Source of the DNA: Postechiella sp039985655
Lineage (GTDB): Bacteria > Bacteroidota > Bacteroidia > Flavobacteriales > Flavobacteriaceae
DNA: 64,000 nucleotides
Reading direction: 5' to 3'
Assembly (NCBI GenBank): GCA_039985655.1
Contig: JBDWSF010000011.1
Location: 50,364 to 114,363, forward strand
The notes beneath the pieces are model-generated. The model did no database searches. It was not told the origin of the DNA and was given only the letters and a program-made list of their open reading frames with translations. This document shows positions 1 through 9,081 of the stretch, in pieces. Position 1 is the stretch's first letter; every line of letters begins with the position of its first letter. The position numbers and the translations under genes are program-made.

Positions 1-1888
1 CTTTTACAGTCACTTTTTTACGTTTCGAATTTTCTATTTGAATTAGTTTAAAAAGCTCGTCTATTAAAATCTTTTTTTGCTTATTATCAAAATACTTTTG
101 GGCAATATCATTTACTTTTTGTCCTAAATAAATAAGTCGCTGATTACTATCATATAATTCTTGATAACTCTCTAATTTTTTCTGAATTTTAATATTTATT
201 TCTTCAAGCTTATCGGCTTCTTCAATTTTCTTTTTCTCATTTTGTTTTAAAGATTGCCCTGTTTTTTCTAGCTTAGAACGTTCTTTTTGAAGTTTAGCAA
301 TAGTAGCATCAAAACGGACTTTACTACGCTCAATCTTCTTTTTAGCTCGGTTTATTAAACTGTATGGAATACCGTTTTTCTGTGCAACTTCGAAGGTGAA
401 ACTACTTCCGGCTTGACCGATAACGAGTTTAAATAAAGGCTCTAAAGTACGCTCATCAAACAACATATTCGCATTAAGCATATAGGGTAACTCATTTGCT
501 AATATTTTTAAATTAGAGTAGTGCGTTGTTATAATGCCAAAAGCTTCACGATGATAAAACTCTTCTAGAAAGGTTTCAGCCAAAGCACCACCCAATTCAG
601 GATCACTTCCTGTTCCAAATTCATCAATAAGAAATAAGGTGTTTTTATTACATTTCTTAAGAAAGTAATTCATTTGTTTCAGACGGTAACTGTATGTGCT
701 TAAATGGTTTTCTATAGATTGATTATCACCAATATCACTTAAAATCCGATCGAACAAATAGACTTTACTACGTTCGTGTACAGGAATTAAAAGTCCACTT
801 TGTACCATTACCTGTAATAAACCAACGGTTTTTAACGTGATACTTTTTCCACCCGCATTAGGACCAGAAATAACAATAATTCTACCGTCTTGTTTTAGCT
901 CAATAGATTGCGGAAACGTGGTTTGTTTATTTTTTAAATTGTTTAAATAGAGTAGTGGATGATAGGCATCGCGTAAATTCATACTTCTATCTTCTGATAT
1001 TTTTGGAAGAATAGCATTCATAGATCTGGCGTATTTCGCTTTCGCGGATATCACATCAATATCTATTAAAAATGCTTGATACTTTTCTAATAAGGGTAAA
1101 AACGGACGAATAAAATTAGTGACTTCCTTTAAAATGCGGTTAATTTCTTCGCTTTCTTCAAATTCTAAATTATTAAGCTCTCTAGAGTGCTGCAATGTCG
1201 TTTCGGGCTCGATATAAACGATGCTTCCCGTTTTACTACTACCCATTATGGAACCTTTGACTTTACGTCTGTACATGGACTTTACAGCAAGTACCCGTTT
1301 GTTTTCTACAACGGATTCTCGAATATCATCTAAATATTCTAAACTATGGTATTGACTTAAAGCACTCGAAAAACTAGCGTTAATTTTCCCTTTTACTTGA
1401 TTTATAGATTGGCGTAAACTATGAAGCAGGGTAGAAGCATTGTCTTTAATGTCTCCAAAACGGTCGACTATACTGTCTACTTTTTCAATTATAATTGTGG
1501 TAACTTCTACATGAAACGCGTGATCGTTAAGAGCAGGGTAATATTCTTTAAACTTTTTTAAATAACTAACCACTTCGTTCGTCGTTAAAGAAATGGAGAC
1601 TATTTTCTTTAAACTATGCACTTCCAAATACGTGTTTTCTATGCGTAAAAGTTTAATTTCTTTAGTAATAGTGTCAAACCCGTGATTCGGAATTCGATTA
1701 TCGTTATAGAAAGACGATAAGTATTCATTAGTTAGTTTTAGAGCATAAAGCAATTCTTCCTTAGATTTATAAGGTGTGATTTTTAATGCACTTTCATTTC
1801 CTAGTGCGGTAACACAAAGCTCACTTACTTGTTGTAAAACTGTTGAGAACTCTAAATCTTGTAATGTTTTATCGTGAATATGAATCAT
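1..1888 (-). CDS. mutS2: MutS2-type ATPase/endonuclease, N-terminal part only
   Basis: The gene runs off the left edge, so only the first 629 codons are visible; the start is the ATG at 1888-1886. MutS2 proteins are MutS-family ATPases that lack the mismatch-recognition domain and act in recombination control or on stalled ribosomes in other bacteria. The P-loop GPNAGGKS is at residues 342-349 and the Walker B region DEFGTGSDPELGG near residue 417. A long Lys/Glu-rich coiled-coil stretch follows (about residues 500-600). The Smr nuclease domain expected at the C-terminus lies outside the window and cannot be checked. It is divergent from sppA with a 142-base gap. Confidence 0.93.
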   Translation of the reverse strand, partial: MIHIHDKTLQDLEFSTVLQQVSELCVTALGNESALKITPYKSKEELLYALKLTNEYLSSFYNDNRIPNHGFDTITKEIKLLRIENTYLEVHSLKKIVSISLTTNEVVSYLKKFKEYYPALNDHAFHVEVTTIIIEKVDSIVDRFGDIKDNASTLLHSLRQSINQVKGKINASFSSALSQYHSLEYLDDIRESVVENKRVLAVKSMYRRKVKGSIMGSSKTGSIVYIEPETTLQHSRELNNLEFEESEEINRILKEVTNFIRPFLPLLEKYQAFLIDIDVISAKAKYARSMNAILPKISEDRSMNLRDAYHPLLYLNNLKNKQTTFPQSIELKQDGRIIVISGPNAGGKSITLKTVGLLQVMVQSGLLIPVHERSKVYLFDRILSDIGDNQSIENHLSTYSYRLKQMNYFLKKCNKNTLFLIDEFGTGSDPELGGALAETFLEEFYHREAFGIITTHYSNLKILANELPYMLNANMLFDERTLEPLFKLVIGQAGSSFTFEVAQKNGIPYSLINRAKKKIERSKVRFDATIAKLQKERSKLEKTGQSLKQNEKKKIEEADKLEEINIKIQKKLESYQELYDSNQRLIYLGQKVNDIAQKYFDNKQKKILIDELFKLIQIENSKRKKVTVK

Positions 1889-1987
1889 TCGTTAATCGTA
1901 ATCTTATATGTAAAAGGGCAAATTTAGCAACAATACAGTGAAAATGAAGTGAAAACGAATTTAAAATAAATTCTTTTCTATTCTTTG

Positions 1988-1995
1988 TAACTTCG
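1988..1995 (+). promoter_or_regulatory. Probable -7 box of sppA
   Basis: TAACTTCG fits the TAnnTTCG variant of the Bacteroidota -7 element. It would start transcription about 30 bases before the ATG at 2031. I see no clear -33 TTG at the right distance, so this is a moderate call. Confidence 0.4.
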
Positions 1996-2030
1996 CGATC
2001 ATTTTAAATACTAATACAGAAAATAGAAAT

Positions 2031-3794
2031 ATGAATTTTTTTAAACGTGTTTTATCCACAGTAACAGGAATTATAGTGTTTTTTGCTCTCGGTTTTGTTG
2101 CACTATTTATTTTAGGGCTTATATTAGGAGGAAGCTCTGAAGATGTTATTAAAGTAAAACCAAACTCGGTTTTAGATTTAAAACTAGATTTTCCTATTAA
2201 CGATTATGCAGGTAAAACAGAGTTTGCCGAATATCCGTTTTTAAATGAAAACAAAAAAAATGGATTGTTTAATATTATTGATGCTATTAACTATGCAGCA
2301 ACCGATGATAATATTAAAGGTATATCTATAGATAATAACTTTATAAGTGCAGGTGTTTCCCAAACAAAAGCTTTAAGAGATGCTTTATTGAAATTTAAAG
2401 AATCAGGTAAGTTTATTAACGCTTACGCAGATATTTATACTCAGAAAGATTATTATTTAAGCTCAATAGCCGATGCCATTTATATAAACCCAGTTGGAGC
2501 TATGGAATTTAAAGGTTTGTCTTCCGAACGCTTATATTTTAAAGATTTTCAAGAAAAATCAGGTTTAAAAATGGAAGTGGTACGTTTTGGTAAATACAAA
2601 AGTGCTGTTGAGCCTTATTTGGAAAATGAAATGAGCGATAATAATAGAGAACAAATAGCGGCTTACTTAACCTCTATCTGGGATGAAATTAAAAGTGAAA
2701 TTTCTGAAAGTAGAGATATCTCTGTTGTTAGATTAAATACTATAGCAGATAGTTTATTGGCGAGAAACTCTAAACTAGCAAAGTCGTCAAAATTGGTCGA
2801 TAGAATTGCTTATCACGATGAATATGTAAACGATTTAAAAAGTTTAGCAGGTATTGAGGCAGATAAAGAATTAGAACGTATTTCTATTGCAGATTATGCA
2901 ATTTATGCAGCTCCTAAAGTTAGAAAGGGATCTTATAAAAATAAAATAGCAGTAATTTATGCTGAAGGTGAAATTATTTATGGAGAAGGTGAAATTGGAC
3001 GTGTTGGACAGGGAAGTATAAACAAGTCTTTAAAAAAGGCAAGGGAAGATGATAAAGTAAAAGCCATTGTTTTAAGAATAAATTCTCCAGGAGGTAGTGC
3101 GTTGGCTTCCGAATTAATATGGAGAGAAATTGAACTAACCAAAAAGGTAAAACCAGTAATTGTGTCTATGGGGAACTTAGCGGCTTCGGGTGGTTATTAT
3201 ATTGCTTGTAATGCCGATAGGATTTTTGCGGAACCAACAACAATTACAGGTAGTATAGGTGTGTTTGGCGTATTACCTAATGGAAAAGAATTAGCAGATC
3301 GTTGGGGTATTAATGCAGAACAAGTCGTTACTAATAAAAATGCGGTGTCGTATAGTTTTTTCGAACCTTTAAATGATGAACAACGTGCTTTTATTAGAGA
3401 AGGCGTTATAGATATTTATGAAGTATTTACAAGTAGAGTAGCAGAAGGTCGAGGCATGAAACAAGATGATGTCAAAGCTATTGCTCAAGGTCGTGTTTGG
3501 ACAGGGACAGCAGCGTTAGATAATGGATTAATTGACGAATTAGGCGGATTAGATTTAGCGTTGAAATATGCAGCAGAAATTGCAGAAATTGATGCTTATA
3601 AAATAAAAGAATTTCCTGTTCTTGAAAAGGATTTAGGTAAAATGTTAGAAAAATTTGGATTGGTTAAAACCAAAGAAAGCATTTTAAAAGAAGAACTTGG
3701 AGAAGAAAATTATAAGATTTTAAAAGAAGTAAAAACAATGTCTCAACGTAAAGGGATTCAGTTATTATTTCCTTTTAATATGGAAATAAAATAA
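2031..3794 (+). CDS. sppA: Signal peptide peptidase SppA, 67K type
   Basis: A membrane-anchored S49 serine protease that degrades cleaved signal peptides and other membrane peptides. An N-terminal transmembrane helix (about residues 10-35) is followed by two tandem S49 domains, as in the long E. coli-type enzyme; 587 residues is a normal length. The Ser-Lys dyad can be placed: Lys188 in RFGKYKSAVEPY of the first half and Ser386 in NLAASGGYYIA of the second. Single gene with its own terminator downstream. Nothing is odd about it. Confidence 0.96.
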   Translation: MNFFKRVLSTVTGIIVFFALGFVALFILGLILGGSSEDVIKVKPNSVLDLKLDFPINDYAGKTEFAEYPFLNENKKNGLFNIIDAINYAATDDNIKGISIDNNFISAGVSQTKALRDALLKFKESGKFINAYADIYTQKDYYLSSIADAIYINPVGAMEFKGLSSERLYFKDFQEKSGLKMEVVRFGKYKSAVEPYLENEMSDNNREQIAAYLTSIWDEIKSEISESRDISVVRLNTIADSLLARNSKLAKSSKLVDRIAYHDEYVNDLKSLAGIEADKELERISIADYAIYAAPKVRKGSYKNKIAVIYAEGEIIYGEGEIGRVGQGSINKSLKKAREDDKVKAIVLRINSPGGSALASELIWREIELTKKVKPVIVSMGNLAASGGYYIACNADRIFAEPTTITGSIGVFGVLPNGKELADRWGINAEQVVTNKNAVSYSFFEPLNDEQRAFIREGVIDIYEVFTSRVAEGRGMKQDDVKAIAQGRVWTGTAALDNGLIDELGGLDLALKYAAEIAEIDAYKIKEFPVLEKDLGKMLEKFGLVKTKESILKEELGEENYKILKEVKTMSQRKGIQLLFPFNMEIK

Positions 3795-3812
3795 TTGAAA
3801 TTTAATCATATT

Positions 3813-3847
3813 AAAAAAAGGTTAAATGAAAGTTTAGCCTTTTTTTT
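3813..3847 (+). terminator. Rho-independent terminator after sppA
   Basis: AAAGGTTAAA and TTTAGCCTTT pair around a short loop with one G-U pair, followed by a run of T. It begins about 18 bases after the sppA stop. Confidence 0.8.
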
Positions 3848-3944
3848 ATGCACTTAACTCATTCAAAAGTAGGCTTCGCTCATTTGTGGTTTTATAGGAC
3901 GTAGGTTGGTTATAGTTTTAAGCTAAACTTATAAATCAACTATT

Positions 3945-6281
3945 ATGAAAACATTTTTAAGCGTCTTTTTTGCAGTGATGGTATCGATGCAAATTTCTTC
4001 TCAAGAAAAGTTAATTAAGGGAACTGTAATATCTTCTGACGATAGAATTCCAATACATGGAGTTAATGTGGTTATAAAAGGTTCTAAAATTGGAACAACC
4101 ACTAGTTTTGACGGGAAATACGAAATTAAAGCAAAAGAGAAAGATGTATTAGTTTTTTCGTATTTAGGATTTGTTACACAAAAGAAAACGGTAGGAACCT
4201 CAAAGGTTATTAATGTAGCTATGGATGCCGATACATCTACTTTAGATGAAGTAGTTATTGTTGGTTATGGTACACAGCGAAGATCAAATTTAGTAGGATC
4301 TGTGGCTACATATAAACCGTCGGCATCACAAATAAAACGAAAGAAACAAAAGGCTTATCATAATAAATTAGCAAATCAAATTCAATCGAACTCTGTGACA
4401 AATGCACTTCAAGGACAAGTAGCAGGTCTAAATGTTATTGCTAATAATGGTGTTCCAGGCACTAGTTCTCAAATTCGAATAAGAGGTATTTCTACATTAT
4501 CTAATAATAGTCAACCTTTGGTGGTTATTGATGGCATTATTTCGTCACCTGAAAAATTAGAGCATATAAACCCAAATAATATTAAAGCTATCGATATTTT
4601 AAAAGATGCATCGAGTACTGCTATTTATGGAAACAGGGGGAGTAACGGTGTTATCCTTATCTCAACAAAAAAAGGTAATGTAGGTATTGATAAAGAACCT
4701 TTATATATTGTAGATGGCGTTCCAATTAAAAAGGAAAATAATTATATCATTAAAAATTTAGCAGAAACTGATGTCGATACTAAAAAAAGCTATAAAAAAG
4801 TAGAAGCTAAACACAAGTTTGGGCAAATAGCTAAAAATGGTTGTGTTGTTATTACCACGCATCAAGGTAATTTTAGAGTGCATAACAATGAAAGTTATGC
4901 TGTAATAGAAGAAAATAATTTTGAAAGAACATCATTATCGCCATTGTCAACTTTTTCAATTGATGTTGATAAAGCATCATACAGTAATGTGAGACGCATG
5001 ATTAATAATGGAATTGTTATAGAACCAGATGCTGTTAAAATAGAAGAAATGGTTAATTATTTTGATTATAAATATCCGCAACCAACAGGCGAACATCCTT
5101 TCTCTATAAATACCGAAGTAGCCAAAACACCATGGAATTTAGAAACTAAAATTGTTAAAATTGGCTTACAAGGAAAAACATATGATAATGCGGAACTGCC
5201 TACTTCAAACTTAACGTTTTTAATAGATGTGTCAGGGTCTATGGGGTCTCAAAATAAATTGCCATTACTCAAGTCAGCTTTCAAATTACTAGTAAATCAA
5301 TTAAGAGAAAAAGATAACGTATCTATTGTGGTATATGCAGGTGCAGCAGGTGTTGTTTTAGAACCGACTTCGGGAAACAAAAAAGAGAAAATAATTTCGG
5401 CGTTAAATAATTTGAATTTTGGTGGTTCTACAGCAGGAGGACAAGGCATTAAACTAGCATATAAGTTAGCTGAAAAACATTTTAAAAAAGGAGGGAATAA
5501 CAGAGTGATTTTGGCAACTGATGGCGATTTTAATGTGGGGGCTTCAAGCGATAAAGCTATGGAGAAACTTATTGAAGAGAAACGCGAATCTGGTGTGTTT
5601 TTATCTGTTTTAGGTTTTGGTTATGGAAATTATCAAGATTCTAAATTAGAAATACTAGCAGATAAAGGAAATGGAAATCATGCTTATATAGATAATATGC
5701 AAGAAGCTCAAAAGGTATTTGGTAAAGAATTTGGAGGTACATTATTTGCAATTGCTAAGGATGTGAAAATTCAGGTAGAATTTAATCCAACAAAAGTACA
5801 AGGCTACAGGTTAATAGGTTATGAAAATAGAATGCTTGAAGATGAAGATTTTATTGATGATACAAAAGATGCTGGGGAATTAGGGAGTGGACATACTGTA
5901 ACAGCACTTTATGAAGTGATTCCTGTAGGCGTGAAAAATGATTATTTAAAAGCTGTTTCTGATTTGAAATACACAAAAACCGAAGCCACTTCAAATTATA
6001 CAAACGAACTATTTACGGTAAAGTTTAGATATAAAAAGCCAGACGGAGATAAAAGTATAGAAATGATACACGTGCAAAAAGATGAGATTAAAGAAGCCTC
6101 TGAAGATTTAAAGTTTGCATCGGCTGTAGCATTATTCGGAATGCAGTTACGTCGTTCAAAATATACGAATAGTGCAAAAATAGACCAAGTGATGCATTTG
6201 GCTAAAGCTGGAAAAGGAGAAGATACAGATGGATATAGAGCAGAGTTTAAAAGACTAGTGTCTTCTTATCAGAGTTTATAA
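3945..6281 (+). CDS. SusC-like plug / von Willebrand A fusion protein
   Basis: An exported protein of 778 residues with an unusual domain order. Residues 1-19 are a signal peptide. Residues 25-100 form a CarboxypepD_reg-like beta-sandwich. Residues about 100-245 match the SusC-type TonB plug (DEVVIVGYGTQRRS, then NALQGQVAGLNV, IRIRGISTL and DASSTAIYGNRGSNGVILIS). A shorter degenerate plug-like repeat follows (YIVDGVPI to NGCVVITTHQGN, about 255-308). From about 330 the protein is a YfbK-type vWA protein: an N-terminal segment (FSIDVDKASYSNVRRMI), a vWA domain with MIDAS residues Asp428, Ser430 and Ser432, and a DUF3520-like C-terminus. There is no outer-membrane beta-barrel, so this is not a working TonB receptor. 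The role is unknown; metal-dependent protein binding at the envelope is an inference. Single gene with its own terminator. Confidence 0.9.
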   Translation: MKTFLSVFFAVMVSMQISSQEKLIKGTVISSDDRIPIHGVNVVIKGSKIGTTTSFDGKYEIKAKEKDVLVFSYLGFVTQKKTVGTSKVINVAMDADTSTLDEVVIVGYGTQRRSNLVGSVATYKPSASQIKRKKQKAYHNKLANQIQSNSVTNALQGQVAGLNVIANNGVPGTSSQIRIRGISTLSNNSQPLVVIDGIISSPEKLEHINPNNIKAIDILKDASSTAIYGNRGSNGVILISTKKGNVGIDKEPLYIVDGVPIKKENNYIIKNLAETDVDTKKSYKKVEAKHKFGQIAKNGCVVITTHQGNFRVHNNESYAVIEENNFERTSLSPLSTFSIDVDKASYSNVRRMINNGIVIEPDAVKIEEMVNYFDYKYPQPTGEHPFSINTEVAKTPWNLETKIVKIGLQGKTYDNAELPTSNLTFLIDVSGSMGSQNKLPLLKSAFKLLVNQLREKDNVSIVVYAGAAGVVLEPTSGNKKEKIISALNNLNFGGSTAGGQGIKLAYKLAEKHFKKGGNNRVILATDGDFNVGASSDKAMEKLIEEKRESGVFLSVLGFGYGNYQDSKLEILADKGNGNHAYIDNMQEAQKVFGKEFGGTLFAIAKDVKIQVEFNPTKVQGYRLIGYENRMLEDEDFIDDTKDAGELGSGHTVTALYEVIPVGVKNDYLKAVSDLKYTKTEATSNYTNELFTVKFRYKKPDGDKSIEMIHVQKDEIKEASEDLKFASAVALFGMQLRRSKYTNSAKIDQVMHLAKAGKGEDTDGYRAEFKRLVSSYQSL

Positions 6282-6296
6282 TAGTTGAGTTTTAGT

Positions 6297-6328
6297 AAAA
6301 AAGAGCGACATAATTGTTGCTCTTTTTT
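6297..6328. terminator. Bidirectional terminator between convergent genes
   Basis: AAAAGAGCGACA and TGTTGCTCTTTT pair around TAAT (one G-U pair), with A and T runs on the two sides. It sits between the stop at 6281 and the convergent gene ending at 6367, so it can serve both strands. Confidence 0.8.
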
Positions 6329-6366
6329 ATACTGTACTTCGTTGGGTTTAAAACTACTTATTCTCC

Positions 6367-6855
6367 TTAATCAAATAGAGCTTCTATTTTAGTTAAATTT
6401 GAAATATCTTTGTTTAAGTATTTTATGCTCACTTTTGGAGGAATAGAAATTTCAATACAAGTTTCGCTAAAAACTAAAGTATCAGAAGATAGTTTTCCTT
6501 GAAATTCGTTTGACATTTTTAATGCTTTAAAAATCAGTTTAAACATTTTTTTATCCGAGTATAAATCTAGTAATTCATCAGTCTCTTTTTCGTTAAGTTC
6601 TTTAAATCGGCTAAAATGTATTTCTATTGACGGCGGAATAGAGATTCCGACAATAAGTCTATTTGTTTTAAACCCAGCATTTTCAATAAGAGGCAAAACA
6701 TCAAATACATCTTTTACATAATCAACAAACTTATTTTTTGTATTAGTTCCTAGATCTCCAATTTTAGAAAGTCCATTTTTTAGTTGATTTAATACCTGCT
6801 CAGAACTATCGTTTACTGTTTTGGTCGTTTTATTTAAAATAGAATTCTTCTTCAC
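6367..6855 (-). CDS. Hypothetical protein with a duplicated beta-hairpin motif
   Basis: I do not recognise this 162-residue protein. It has no signal peptide or transmembrane segment. The first 50 residues are polar and probably helical. Two similar strands occur: IVGISIPPSIEIHF near residue 69 and CIEISIPPKVSIKY near residue 133, separated by a helical stretch, which suggests an internal duplication. It lies between a convergent vWA protein and an acyl-CoA carboxyltransferase transcribed the same way 60 bases upstream, so co-transcription is possible. No function is proposed. Confidence 0.75.
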   Translation of the reverse strand: MKKNSILNKTTKTVNDSSEQVLNQLKNGLSKIGDLGTNTKNKFVDYVKDVFDVLPLIENAGFKTNRLIVGISIPPSIEIHFSRFKELNEKETDELLDLYSDKKMFKLIFKALKMSNEFQGKLSSDTLVFSETCIEISIPPKVSIKYLNKDISNLTKIEALFD

Positions 6856-6915
6856 TGGTTTTAGTGTTTATAAAGTGATTTAAAACTAATATTTATTTGT
6901 GAAAGAAAACACTTA

Positions 6916-8544
6916 TTAAACCTGTAAAACACCTAAATTAAAAGGTTTTTCAATAGGAGCATGGTTGGCTGCTTCAATACCCATAGAAATCCATGTTCTA
7001 GTGTCTAAAGGATCAATAATCGCATCCGTCCAAATTCTAGATGCCGCATAGTAAGGTGATACTTGATTATCGTAGCGGTCTTTAATTTTGTTATAAAGTT
7101 CAGCTTCTTTTTCAGGAGTAATTTCTTCTCCTTTTTTAAGTAAAGATGCTTTTTCTATTTGAAGTAATACTTTAGCAGCAGAATTCCCGCTCATAACAGC
7201 AAGTTCTGCGCTTGGCCAAGTTACTATTAATCGTGGATCATAAGCTTTTCCACACATAGCGTAATTACCTGCACCGTAACTGTTACCAATGATGATTGTA
7301 AATTTAGGAACAACGCTATTACTAACCGCATTCACCATTTTTGCTCCATCTTTAATAATACCACCATGCTCGCTCTTGCTACCGACCATAAAACCTGTAA
7401 CATCTTGTAAAAAGACTAAAGGTATTTTCTTCTGGTTGCAATTAGCAATAAAACGGGTCGATTTATCGGCACTATCGTTATAAATAACACCACCAAATTG
7501 CATTTCACCACTTTTCGTTTTAACTAATTTGCGTTGATTTGCAACGATACCAACAGCCCAACCATTAATTCTAGCATAAGCCGTAATAATAGTTTGTCCG
7601 TAACCAGCTTTATATTCGTCGAATTCCGAATTATCAACAAGACGTTTAATTATCTCGTACATATCGTATTGATCCGATCTACTTTTTGGCAAAATACCAT
7701 AAATATCTTCTGGATTTTCTTTTGGTTTAATAGCATCTATTCTATTATATCCAGCCTTATCGTAATCACCAATTTTATCAATAATATTTCTAATAGTATC
7801 TAAAGCATCCGCATCATCTTTCGATTTATAATCGGTAACACCAGATATTTCGCAATGTGTTGTGGCTCCTCCTAAAGTTTCGTTGTCAATCGTTTCTCCA
7901 ATCGCAGCCTTAACTAAATAACTTCCGGCAAGAAAGATACTTCCCGTTTTATCTACAATTAAAGCTTCGTCACTCATAATAGGTAAGTAAGCACCGCCAG
8001 CAACACAACTGCCCATAACCGCAGCAATTTGAGTAATACCCATACTACTCATAATGGCATTATTTCTAAAAATACGTCCAAAATGTTCTTTGTCAGGGAA
8101 AATCTCATCCTGTAAAGGCAGATAAACACCAGCAGAATCGACTAAATATATAATAGGTAATTTGTTTTCTATTGCAATTTCTTGCGCTCTAAGATTCTTT
8201 TTTCCTGTAATTGGAAACCAAGCACCTGCTTTAACAGTAGCATCATTAGCAATAACAATACATTGCTTTCCTTTTACATAACCTATTTTAATAACAACGC
8301 CACCAGACGGACAACCACCATGCTCTTCATACATCCCTTCACCTGCAAAAGCAGCAATTTCTATAGATTTAGATTTCGGATCTAATAAATAATTAATACG
8401 CTCGTGAGCCGTCATCTTACCTTTGGCTTTATGCTTTTCAATGCGTGCTTTCCCACCTCCCAAATGTACTTTTGCTAAACGTTTTTTAAGTGCGGATACT
8501 AAAAGTTTATTATGATCTTCGTTTTTGTTGAAGTTAATGTCCAT
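6916..8544 (-). CDS. Acyl-CoA carboxylase, carboxyltransferase (beta) subunit
   Basis: A biotin-dependent carboxyltransferase of the methylcrotonyl/propionyl-CoA carboxylase type. It moves the carboxyl group from carboxybiotin to an acyl-CoA in the cytoplasm. The 542 residues cover both crotonase-fold halves: the first contains GGCPSGGVV and MGSCVAGGAYLP, the second GNSYGAGNYAMCGKAYDPR and PSAELAVMSG. Length and overall sequence resemble methylcrotonoyl-CoA carboxylase beta (leucine breakdown), but the substrate cannot be fixed from sequence alone. No biotin carboxylase or biotin carrier gene is adjacent, so the partner must be elsewhere. It is divergent from the DoxX gene. Confidence 0.93.
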   Translation of the reverse strand: MDINFNKNEDHNKLLVSALKKRLAKVHLGGGKARIEKHKAKGKMTAHERINYLLDPKSKSIEIAAFAGEGMYEEHGGCPSGGVVIKIGYVKGKQCIVIANDATVKAGAWFPITGKKNLRAQEIAIENKLPIIYLVDSAGVYLPLQDEIFPDKEHFGRIFRNNAIMSSMGITQIAAVMGSCVAGGAYLPIMSDEALIVDKTGSIFLAGSYLVKAAIGETIDNETLGGATTHCEISGVTDYKSKDDADALDTIRNIIDKIGDYDKAGYNRIDAIKPKENPEDIYGILPKSRSDQYDMYEIIKRLVDNSEFDEYKAGYGQTIITAYARINGWAVGIVANQRKLVKTKSGEMQFGGVIYNDSADKSTRFIANCNQKKIPLVFLQDVTGFMVGSKSEHGGIIKDGAKMVNAVSNSVVPKFTIIIGNSYGAGNYAMCGKAYDPRLIVTWPSAELAVMSGNSAAKVLLQIEKASLLKKGEEITPEKEAELYNKIKDRYDNQVSPYYAASRIWTDAIIDPLDTRTWISMGIEAANHAPIEKPFNLGVLQV

Positions 8545-8563
8545 TGATGTTTTTTGTTTGGTA

Positions 8564-8571
8564 CGAATTTA
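8564..8571 (-). promoter_or_regulatory. -7 box of the acyl-CoA carboxylase gene
   Basis: On the minus strand this reads TAAATTCG, the TAnnTTCG form of the Bacteroidota -7 element, about 20 bases before the ATG at 8544. Confidence 0.5.
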
Positions 8572-8628
8572 CGAAACCATAAATCAATTAGAAAGTGAAT
8601 GTTTTGTTAAAATAAATTACATGGAAAT

Positions 8629-8644
8629 ATATTCCTTGGAATAT
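8629..8644. promoter_or_regulatory. Palindromic operator over the -33 box of the DoxX promoter
   Basis: ATATTCCTTGGAATAT is a perfect 7-bp inverted repeat with a 2-base centre. Its centre supplies a TTG (8636-8638), 20 bases before the -7 box TACATTTG, so a bound protein would cover the -33 element. A related palindrome lies before the pirin gene (10087-10106). The MarR protein encoded in the same cluster is the obvious candidate ligand (inference). Confidence 0.6.
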
Positions 8645-8658
8645 AAATTTATTTTGTT

Positions 8659-8666
8659 TACATTTG
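8659..8666 (+). promoter_or_regulatory. -7 box of the DoxX operon
   Basis: TACATTTG matches TAnnTTTG exactly and lies 23 bases before the ATG at 8690, with TTG at 8636-8638 as the -33 element. Confidence 0.65.
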
Positions 8667-8689
8667 TCATGTAATTAAATATTAAAAAG

Positions 8690-9046
8690 ATGAAAAGAGA
8701 TAAAATTATTTTTTATATTTCGACGGGATTGTTAACAGTTATTATGTTGTTTTCAGCAAGCATGTATTTTTTTAAACATGATGCTATTTCTGAAGCCTTT
8801 AAAAGTTTTGGATATCCAACATATATTATTTATCCATATGCAACAATTAAGTTATTAGGATTAATAGCTGTTTGGAATCCGAGTTTTAAAGTTTTAAAAG
8901 AGTGGGCGTATGCAGGTTACTTTTATGCTTTTGTTTTAGCTTTCTTTGCACATATAATGATAGGCGATGGACAACAAATTACAGCAATCGTCGCTTTAAT
9001 AGCTTTAGCAGTATCTTATATATTTAGTAAAAGAATTAATAAATAA
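8690..9046 (+). CDS. DoxX-like membrane protein
   Basis: A small integral membrane protein of 118 residues with four hydrophobic helices (about residues 7-27, 45-62, 72-92 and 95-112) and the length and pattern of the DoxX-like family. DoxX proteins are linked to thiol and oxidative stress handling in several bacteria; the biochemical role is not settled. It is the first gene of a cluster with an FMN reductase and a MarR regulator, and its promoter carries the palindrome described above. Its stop codon overlaps an ATG (TAATG at 9044-9048), but I do not think that ATG is the main start of the next gene. Confidence 0.85.
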   Translation: MKRDKIIFYISTGLLTVIMLFSASMYFFKHDAISEAFKSFGYPTYIIYPYATIKLLGLIAVWNPSFKVLKEWAYAGYFYAFVLAFFAHIMIGDGQQITAIVALIALAVSYIFSKRINK

Positions 9047-9050
9047 TGAG

Positions 9051-9066
9051 TTCCGCTTTCGCGGGA
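9051..9066. repeat. Short GC-rich hairpin in the DoxX/reductase junction
   Basis: TTCCGC and GCGGGA pair around TTTC (one G-U pair). It is much more GC-rich than its surroundings and separates the two genes of the operon. A similar string, TTCGCTTTCGCGGA, occurs inside mutS2 near 1036-1049. It may be a short dispersed repeat. Confidence 0.4.
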
Positions 9067-9081
9067 ATAAAAAATAAATCA

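Noticed and set aside
9046..9081. Upstream ATG for the FMN reductase, overlapping the DoxX stop (TAATG)
   Set aside because: The added 12 residues are encoded by a hairpin repeat and precede the natural family start; kept only as an alternative.
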